A stretch of 64,000 nucleotides of DNA, from NCBI RefSeq assembly GCF_030686865.1, contig NZ_JAQYUS010000005.1:124001-188000 (forward strand), written 5' to 3'. A program made the position numbers and the translations under genes. A model generated the notes under the pieces. The model was given only the letters and a program-made list of their open reading frames with translations, was not told the DNA's origin and did no database searches. This DNA comes from Kaistella sp. SH40-3. GTDB taxonomy: Bacteria; Bacteroidota; Bacteroidia; Flavobacteriales; Weeksellaceae. Below are positions 63,075-64,000 of this stretch, piece by piece; within the stretch, counting starts at the first letter, position 1; the number at the start of each line of letters is the position of its first letter.

Positions 63075-63260
63075 ATGACAAATGTTATTAAAATCGGTGA
63101 TACTTATTATTACCAAAATGCGCCAGTGAAAATTATTTCAATTCTTGGAGACGAGATTGTTGAAATACTTGGCGAAAAAAATGGGATTCCCTTTAATGTA
63201 AAGGTTCCCATTTTAGATTTGAAAGGTGAATTAGAAAAAGAAAAAGTATTCTTTTTTTAA
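63075..63260 (+). CDS. Small hypothetical protein
   Basis: A 61-residue protein, MTNVIKIGDTYYYQNAPVKI... , with alternating hydrophobic and charged residues typical of a small beta fold (a SH3-like or Tudor-like barrel is one possibility). It has no known family. It is flanked by a terminator on each side, with codon use like its neighbours, which supports a real gene, but no clear promoter was found. Confidence 0.55.
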   Translation: MTNVIKIGDTYYYQNAPVKIISILGDEIVEILGEKNGIPFNVKVPILDLKGELEKEKVFFF

Positions 63261-63314
63261 TTCCAATTAGAACTTCTACGAAAAGTTCCGAAGCAAATGT
63301 ACTAATGTATATTT

Positions 63315-63340
63315 AAGCCACAAAATTTGTGGCTTTTTAT
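63315..63340 (+). terminator. Terminator after the small hypothetical gene
   Basis: AAGCCACAAA pairs with TTTGTGGCTT around one base and is followed by TTT. Confidence 0.85.
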
Positions 63341-63427
63341 TTTTTAAGATCCACTATAGATTTTTTTTGCACTTCTTTAATCAAACTTCTGTTAATTATT
63401 AAAAGTGGGTGTATCTTTTATCCCAAT

Positions 63428-63508
63428 CTCATAGCCCTGATTGCAGCGGCATCCTTTTGCAAAACGAAGTGGCGCAAAAGATACAGCGGAAAGCAGGTTC
63501 CCGGCTCC
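63428..63508 (-). repeat. Dispersed intergenic repeat, copy B
   Basis: Read on the minus strand it starts GGAGCCGGGAACCTGCTTTC, has the hairpin arms CTTTTGC and GCAAAAG, and ends GGATGCCGCTGCAATCAGGG. It is the best-preserved of three copies (A at 21952, C at 43102). The 345 bases between the small gene and lpdA contain only this repeat, a terminator and a -7 box. Confidence 0.7.
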
Positions 63509-63564
63509 TAAAAAATCCACAAAAATCTCTGCAAAACCACACCATCCAAAGCGAAAATATTTTG

Positions 63565-63572
63565 TAAATTTG
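63565..63572 (+). promoter_or_regulatory. Candidate -7 box (TAAATTTG) of lpdA
   Basis: TAAATTTG matches TAnnTTTG 33 bases before the lpdA start. Confidence 0.45.
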
Positions 63573-63605
63573 CCCTACTTTTAATAAAATCATAAAAAGA
63601 TAAAT

Positions 63606-64000
63606 ATGAGTCAATTCGATGTTACCGTAATCGGTTCCGGTCCTGGTGGTTACGTTGCTGCAATTAGATGTGCGCAACTGGGTTTCAAAACAGCAATTAT
63701 TGAGAAATATCCAACGATGGGCGGTACTTGCCTGAACGTGGGTTGTATTCCGAGTAAAGCGCTTTTGGACAGTTCTGAACATTTCGAAAATGCAAAACAC
63801 AATTTCGCGAATCACGGAATTATCATCAATGAGCCAAAAGCAGATTTGGCCAGAATGATTGCTCGTAAAAATGAAGTGGTGGAACAAACGACCAAAGGAA
63901 TCCAGTTCTTGATGGATAAAAACAAGATTACTGTGTTCGAAGGGATTGGGAGTTTTGAATCTGCAACTCAGATTAAAGTGACGAAAAACGATGGTTCTAC
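63606..64000 (+). CDS. lpdA: Dihydrolipoyl dehydrogenase, N-terminal part
   Basis: E3 component of 2-oxoacid dehydrogenase complexes; reoxidises dihydrolipoamide with NAD+. Only the first 131 codons are in the window and the gene runs off the right end. Visible are the FAD-binding VTVIGSGPGGYVAAIRCAQLG (GxGxxG) and the redox-active disulphide motif GGTCLNVGCIPSKALL. The frame starts at ATG 63606. Confidence 0.94.
   Translation, partial: MSQFDVTVIGSGPGGYVAAIRCAQLGFKTAIIEKYPTMGGTCLNVGCIPSKALLDSSEHFENAKHNFANHGIIINEPKADLARMIARKNEVVEQTTKGIQFLMDKNKITVFEGIGSFESATQIKVTKNDGS

Noticed and set aside
63429-63887. Open frame of 152 codons on the minus strand over lpdA and repeat copy B.
   Set aside because: It covers the conserved FAD and disulphide motifs of lpdA on the other strand and the repeat; it is a shadow.

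Overview
The window is a piece of a low-GC chromosome from a member of the Bacteroidetes, most likely a flavobacterium of the Chryseobacterium/Kaistella group (family Weeksellaceae). Several things point there. Many genes have a -7 box of the TAnnTTTG type and lack a clear Shine-Dalgarno sequence. One secreted protein ends in a type IX secretion sorting domain. Other markers are the short ProS, the monomeric isocitrate dehydrogenase, the alpha-2-macroglobulin-like giant and the general gene content. The genus-level placement is inference from recognised protein families; no search was run.

Layout. Positions 1-4300 hold the end of a GHMP kinase, a UbiA prenyltransferase, a large-subunit-type pseudouridine synthase, an ECF sigma factor with a membrane partner, and a lipoprotein. 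Positions 4400-9060 hold monomeric IDH and then a decayed stretch: a GlcG/HbpS-like gene with a broken signal peptide, an intact methyltransferase, and a short-chain dehydrogenase pseudogene with a nonsense codon and a frameshift. Positions 9100-15320, on the minus strand, carry dnaJ, grpE, mntH, a DUF937-OmpA fusion and proS. Positions 15400-25100 carry a Tyr/Gly-rich lipoprotein with a FadL-like porin, a ZIP transporter, three methyltransferases (including prmA), a glycosyltransferase, a seven-repeat FG-GAP protein and tRNA-Arg(ACG). Positions 25150-39010 carry a metal/cofactor-binding lipoprotein, mtgA, a PF10136 membrane protein, the recF-dciA pair, a POTRA-containing outer membrane protein, a degenerate UbiA-like protein and a 1964-residue alpha-2-macroglobulin family protein.

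Positions 39200-47130 form an efflux operon (TolC, HlyD, ABC-2 permease), then a Crp/Fnr regulator and a set of small proteins that includes two adjacent secreted paralogues, then a thiolase. Positions 47400-51260 hold a histidine kinase and response regulator followed by a processive family 2 glycosyltransferase. The rest holds a TspO-like protein, an MBL-fold hydrolase, tatC, kdsD, recQ, a RelE/ParE toxin-antitoxin pair, a family 4 glycosyltransferase, a class II (B12-dependent) ribonucleotide reductase and the start of lpdA.

No phage, insertion sequence or CRISPR array is visible. The most unusual signals are: a DnaJ that has lost exactly the two cysteine motifs of one zinc centre; a thioester-less alpha-2-macroglobulin with a segment resembling the plug of SusC-type receptors; two adjacent secreted paralogues of no recognised family; an antitoxin with an internally duplicated module; a relic ParE toxin whose stop overlaps the recF start; a three-member family of intergenic repeats with conserved flanks and a variable hairpin; and an FNR-like palindrome in front of the efflux operon, whose downstream regulator has an FNR-type recognition helix.
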